A stretch of DNA of 64,000 nt from Anaerocolumna sp. MB42-C2. Its GTDB lineage: Bacteria; Bacillota; Clostridia; Lachnospirales; Lachnospiraceae. The notes beneath the pieces were generated by a model. It was not told the DNA's origin. It did no database searches and worked only from the letters and a program-made list of their open reading frames with translations. A program made the translations under genes and the position numbers. Within the stretch, counting starts at the first letter, position 1, and every line of letters starts with the position of its first letter. Shown here in pieces: positions 60,828 to 64,000 of the stretch. Location of the stretch: the NCBI RefSeq assembly GCF_030913705.1, contig NZ_CP133190.1:1178001-1242000 (forward strand). The letters run 5' to 3'.

Positions 60828-62612
60828 TTAAGCTTTTAATCTGCCTTCAAGAGCATCAAGCTGAGCAGATAATTCTTTTGGAAGTTTTTCGCCGTATTTA
60901 GCGTAATGTTCCCTAATAGAAGCAACTTCTTTTAACCACTCATCTTTATCAACCTTAAGAAGTTCTTTCATATCATCTTCACTTACATCAAGACCTGTAA
61001 GTTCCAGTGCATCCGATGTAGGCATGTATCCGATAGGAGCCTTAACAGCTTTGCCTTCTCCGGAAACTCTTTCACAAATCCATTTAAGAACACGGCTGTT
61101 TTCACCAAATCCTGGCCATAACCATTTGCCATCTTTATCTTTACGGAACCAGTTAACATAGAAGATCTTTGGTAATTTATCTTCGGTTGACTTTTCTCCG
61201 ATGTTTAACCAATGCTGTAAGTAATCGCAAACGTTATAACCGAAGAAAGGAAGCATCGCAAATGGATCACGACGTACCTGTCCGATATTATTGGAGATAG
61301 CTGCAGCTGTGATTTCAGAGCCCATAATAGAGCCCATGAACACACCATGTTTCCAATCAAAACTTTCATGTACTAAAGGAATTGTACTTGGACGACGTCC
61401 ACCAATTAAGATTGCAGAAATTGGAACTCCTGCTGGATCTTCCCATTCAGGTGCAATTGCAGGGCACTGTTCAGCCGGAGCAGTAAAACGTGCATTTGGA
61501 TGAGCTGCCGGATCTTTAGAATCCGGAGTCCAGTCATTGCCTTTCCAGTCAATTAAATGTTCAGGAGCATCTGTTCCGATCCCTTCCCACCAAACATCTC
61601 CATCGTCAGTTAATGCAACATTTGTAAAAATAGTGTTTTTCTCAGTGCTGTGCATAGCATTAGGATTGGAATCATAAGATGTTCCAGGTGCAACACCGAA
61701 GAAACCTGCTTCAGGGTTAATTGCATATAGACGGCCATCTTTACCAAACTTCATCCAGGCAATATCATCACCGATAGTTTCAACTTTCCAACCAGGAATT
61801 GTCGGAACAAGCATAGCTAGATTTGTCTTACCGCAGGCACTTGGGAAAGCACCTGTAATATACTTCTTATTACCGTTAGGATCTGTAAGACGAAGAATAA
61901 GCATATGTTCTGCTAACCATCCTTCATCACGTGCGATTACGGATGCGATACGAAGTGCAAAGCACTTTTTACCTAATAATGCATTCCCGCCATAACCGGA
62001 ACCATAGGACCAGATAAGTCTTTCTTCCGGGAAATGACTGATGTATTTCTTTTCAATCGGAGCACAAGGCCAGGATGAATCTTTCTGTCCTTTTTCCAGA
62101 GGAGCACCTACGGAATGAAGGCAAGGTACGAATTCTCCGTTACCAAGAGCTTCCAGAACTTTCTTGCCCATACGAGTCATGATACGCATGTTTACTACTA
62201 CATAAGGACTGTCTGTTAATTCAATACCAATCTTAGAAATTGGGGAACCAATAGGTCCCATGGAGAATGGAATAACATACATGGTTCTTCCCTTCATGCA
62301 TCCCTTATAAAGCTCTTTCATAGTCGCTTTTAATTCATCTGGATCAACCCAGTTATTGGTAGGACCTGCCTCTTCTTTAGTCTTAGAAGCGATAAATGTC
62401 CTGTCCTCTACACGCGCAACATCAGATGGATGACTACGGAATAAATAACTGCCTGGACGTTTTTTTAAAGGTACTGCCATTCCAGAATCAACCATCTGCT
62501 TCAGCAGGCGTTCATTCTCTTCTTCGGAACCATCACACCAGTAAATATCATCTGGTTGGCACATTTCTGCCATTTCTTTTACCCATTCTTGCAACTTCTT
62601 GTTTTCTGTCAT
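60828..62612 (-). CDS. pckG: Phosphoenolpyruvate carboxykinase (GTP)
   Basis: 594 residues, the normal length of the GTP class. [13 protein letters not shown] holds the P-loop and the reactive cysteine of the GTP-type enzyme. [48 protein letters not shown] and the FGVAPGT region are the other family blocks. It interconverts oxaloacetate plus GTP and PEP plus CO2 plus GDP. In anaerobes it often runs toward oxaloacetate for succinate formation or supplies PEP for gluconeogenesis. AAAGGGAG precedes the ATG. It is a single gene. Confidence 0.96.
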   Translation of the reverse strand: MTENKKLQEWVKEMAEMCQPDDIYWCDGSEEENERLLKQMVDSGMAVPLKKRPGSYLFRSHPSDVARVEDRTFIASKTKEEAGPTNNWVDPDELKATMKELYKGCMKGRTMYVIPFSMGPIGSPISKIGIELTDSPYVVVNMRIMTRMGKKVLEALGNGEFVPCLHSVGAPLEKGQKDSSWPCAPIEKKYISHFPEERLIWSYGSGYGGNALLGKKCFALRIASVIARDEGWLAEHMLILRLTDPNGNKKYITGAFPSACGKTNLAMLVPTIPGWKVETIGDDIAWMKFGKDGRLYAINPEAGFFGVAPGTSYDSNPNAMHSTEKNTIFTNVALTDDGDVWWEGIGTDAPEHLIDWKGNDWTPDSKDPAAHPNARFTAPAEQCPAIAPEWEDPAGVPISAILIGGRRPSTIPLVHESFDWKHGVFMGSIMGSEITAAAISNNIGQVRRDPFAMLPFFGYNVCDYLQHWLNIGEKSTEDKLPKIFYVNWFRKDKDGKWLWPGFGENSRVLKWICERVSGEGKAVKAPIGYMPTSDALELTGLDVSEDDMKELLKVDKDEWLKEVASIREHYAKYGEKLPKELSAQLDALEGRLKA

Positions 62613-62917
62613 AAAAGTTCTCCCTTTCAGATTATTAATTTATGTTATTGCGAAATTGCAATAGCAAAGCTATCTATAAATCAATACTTTAAGAAAATAA
62701 AGCATTAATTTCAAAAAATTTCTTCATTGTATATCCTACCAGAAAAATTGGAAAATATCAACCATTCTTTTTATTTTTCATGCTATTTTAATCTTTCATT
62801 CTAAATATTTGTTTTATTTGACACCATATTTTTTACTTAGCAAAAAAAATAATTTTTCATAGTTTCTGCTTTACATTATATTTTTATTCGATTTTTAAAG
62901 GATGTTATATATAATTA
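62613..62917. other. AT-rich intergenic region upstream of pckG
   Basis: About 300 bases between pckG and the chemotaxis gene terminator. It contains the pckG promoter region and AT-rich tracts; no operator or RNA element was identified. Confidence 0.4.
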
Positions 62918-62957
62918 AAAACCATACCCCCGCAAATTTTGCGGGGGTAACGGTTTT
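62918..62957 (-). terminator. Rho-independent terminator after the chemotaxis gene
   Basis: TACCCCCGCAAA and TTTGCGGGGGTA form a 12-bp GC-rich stem, flanked by AAACC/GGTTT and followed on the minus strand by TTTTT. Confidence 0.9.
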
Positions 62958-63012
62958 CGTAACTTATGTGGGCAACAAAATGTAGAATTGTGGAAAGCAA
63001 TCGTTATTTCGA

Positions 63013-64000
63013 TCAATCAGCTTTAATTTTAAACTGTTTAACCATTAGTAATAATTTGTCTGAATTTTCCTTTACCTTTAAAGTCTCGTCTATAACCAAC
63101 TTGGATCCTTTTAATATATCACCAGACATTCTAGCTATATCAGAAGTTCCAATCGCACCCTCATTAGAGGAAATACTTACTTCACTAATTGCTTTAATTA
63201 TGTTTTGTATGGAAGCTGCCAGTTGTTGCGTTGTGGCACTCAAATCTGTGAGGAACTCATCTAAAAACGCAGCATCTTTACTGTATTGTTCTCCGGTGAC
63301 TACCATATCCTTATAATCTCTGATTACCTGTTTATCAATAAATTCCAGTACCTTTTCTGAATTCAGTGACAGGTTTTCAACGGAATCCACCACTTTTTTG
63401 GTAACATCCTGTATTTTATTTACTGTGTTCTTTGAATCTTCAGCAAGTGTTCTTATTTCATCAGCAACAACGGCAAAACCTTTACCGGCCTCACCGGCTC
63501 TTGCCGCTTCTATGGCCGCATTTAACGCCAGAAGATTAGTTTGAGAGGTTATCTGTAATATGGCATCGGATAAAGCCCCTATCTGCTCAACCGCTTTTGA
63601 TTGTTCAATAGCATTTTTCAGATTATTTTGTGTAGTTATGTATATCTTATCTGCTTGCTGCCTTGAAGAAAGGGCATTGGACCTAAGTTCATTCGCACGT
63701 CTGTTAATTTCACCTGCGGAAATAACTCCATCCTGGGTTTTCTTCGCTATACTGTCAACAGCACTTTCTATCTCAGCCGTCGTAACATTCATTTCCAAAG
63801 AGGAAGCTGCTGCTTCTTCCATACCTGCCGATAATTGTTCCGTTGTTGCAGAAATATCCTCGATCCCCGCGTTTAATCCGGACAGATTAACCTGAACATC
63901 ATATATGGTATTATTTACTCTGGTTGAAGCATCATTTACTCCCCGGATCAGTGTACTTAATGATCTTTGCATTTCATCTACTGTTTGAGTTAATATACCT
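63013..64000 (-). CDS. Methyl-accepting chemotaxis protein, C-terminal part
   Basis: The frame is open to the right edge, so the N-terminal sensor and membrane region are outside the window. About 328 residues are visible, nearly all helical heptads. The highly conserved hairpin tip ([38 protein letters not shown] region, here [19 protein letters not shown]...) is intact and contacts CheA and CheW. The methylation-helix segments flank it. It signals to the flagellar motor, implying a motile organism. A strong terminator follows. Confidence 0.95.
   Translation of the reverse strand, partial: GILTQTVDEMQRSLSTLIRGVNDASTRVNNTIYDVQVNLSGLNAGIEDISATTEQLSAGMEEAAASSLEMNVTTAEIESAVDSIAKKTQDGVISAGEINRRANELRSNALSSRQQADKIYITTQNNLKNAIEQSKAVEQIGALSDAILQITSQTNLLALNAAIEAARAGEAGKGFAVVADEIRTLAEDSKNTVNKIQDVTKKVVDSVENLSLNSEKVLEFIDKQVIRDYKDMVVTGEQYSKDAAFLDEFLTDLSATTQQLAASIQNIIKAISEVSISSNEGAIGTSDIARMSGDILKGSKLVIDETLKVKENSDKLLLMVKQFKIKAD

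Overview
The window looks like a chromosomal segment of a low-GC Gram-positive anaerobe, most likely a motile Clostridia of the Lachnospiraceae type. The signs are strongly AT-rich intergenic DNA, AGGAGG-type ribosome binding sites, frequent GTG/TTG starts, a serine T-box leader in front of serS, YesMN-type two-component control of a CUT1 sugar ABC transporter, a DUF4867/fucose-isomerase-like pair, and protein families typical of gut or soil clostridia. This is inference from gene content; no rRNA or tRNA gene is present to test it.

Layout. 1-6.5 kb: the end of a DUF3298 protein, a potassium-channel-like protein, a HIT protein followed by a beta-propeller protein, two small genes (a GyrI-like effector-binding domain and a cysteine-rich unknown), a DUF2935 protein and an aldo/keto reductase with a MerR-type promoter. 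6.6-13 kb: a secreted GH18 chitinase, a radical SAM/SPASM protein, a metallophosphoesterase, and a TIM-barrel isomerase plus MATE exporter. 13.2-19.3 kb: a CBS protein, orphan larE, insertion sequence copy 1, T-box/serS and an EamA transporter. 19.4-24.2 kb: a sugar locus (hydroxypyruvate-isomerase-like protein, L-fucose-isomerase-like protein, DUF4867, ROK regulator). 24.3-27.6 kb: two inverted copies of a roughly 160-bp hairpin-rich repeat flanking an unknown gene, a diguanylate cyclase and a holin-like protein. 27.7-40.4 kb: two paralogous secreted beta-helix proteins with the same promoter signature, a PAS-GGDEF-EAL protein, a surface FMN/FAD reductase controlled by an adjacent MerR gene, an MFS exporter, and a lipase with an unknown partner. 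40.4-46.6 kb: an AEC transporter, a YfcE-like phosphodiesterase, LysR with a two-gene OadB-type sodium pump module, and P-II/Amt. 46.7-50.6 kb: insertion sequence copy 2 and a MarR/DHA2 efflux operon. 50.6-60.6 kb: a serine hydrolase, then an alpha-galactosidase-like glycosidase with a three-gene CUT1 sugar ABC importer (no ATPase gene), divergent from its YesMN-type two-component system. 60.8-64 kb: GTP-type PEP carboxykinase and the C-terminal part of a chemotaxis receptor.

The most interesting signal is the pair of 1645-bp insertion sequences (ISNCY/IS1202-like). Each is flanked by its own 26-28 bp direct repeat. In both cases the outer edge of that repeat lies flush against the -35 hexamer of a host promoter (serS T-box; amt), with the same end of the element facing the promoter. 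This suggests an element that targets the DNA just upstream of -35 boxes and spares the promoter by making a long duplication. Second is a MITE-like repeat whose two copies differ by paired, compensating changes in a hairpin stem. Several local regulatory circuits can also be read directly: two 19-bp-spacer MerR promoters, a double MarR operator, and a shared promoter for the beta-helix paralogs.
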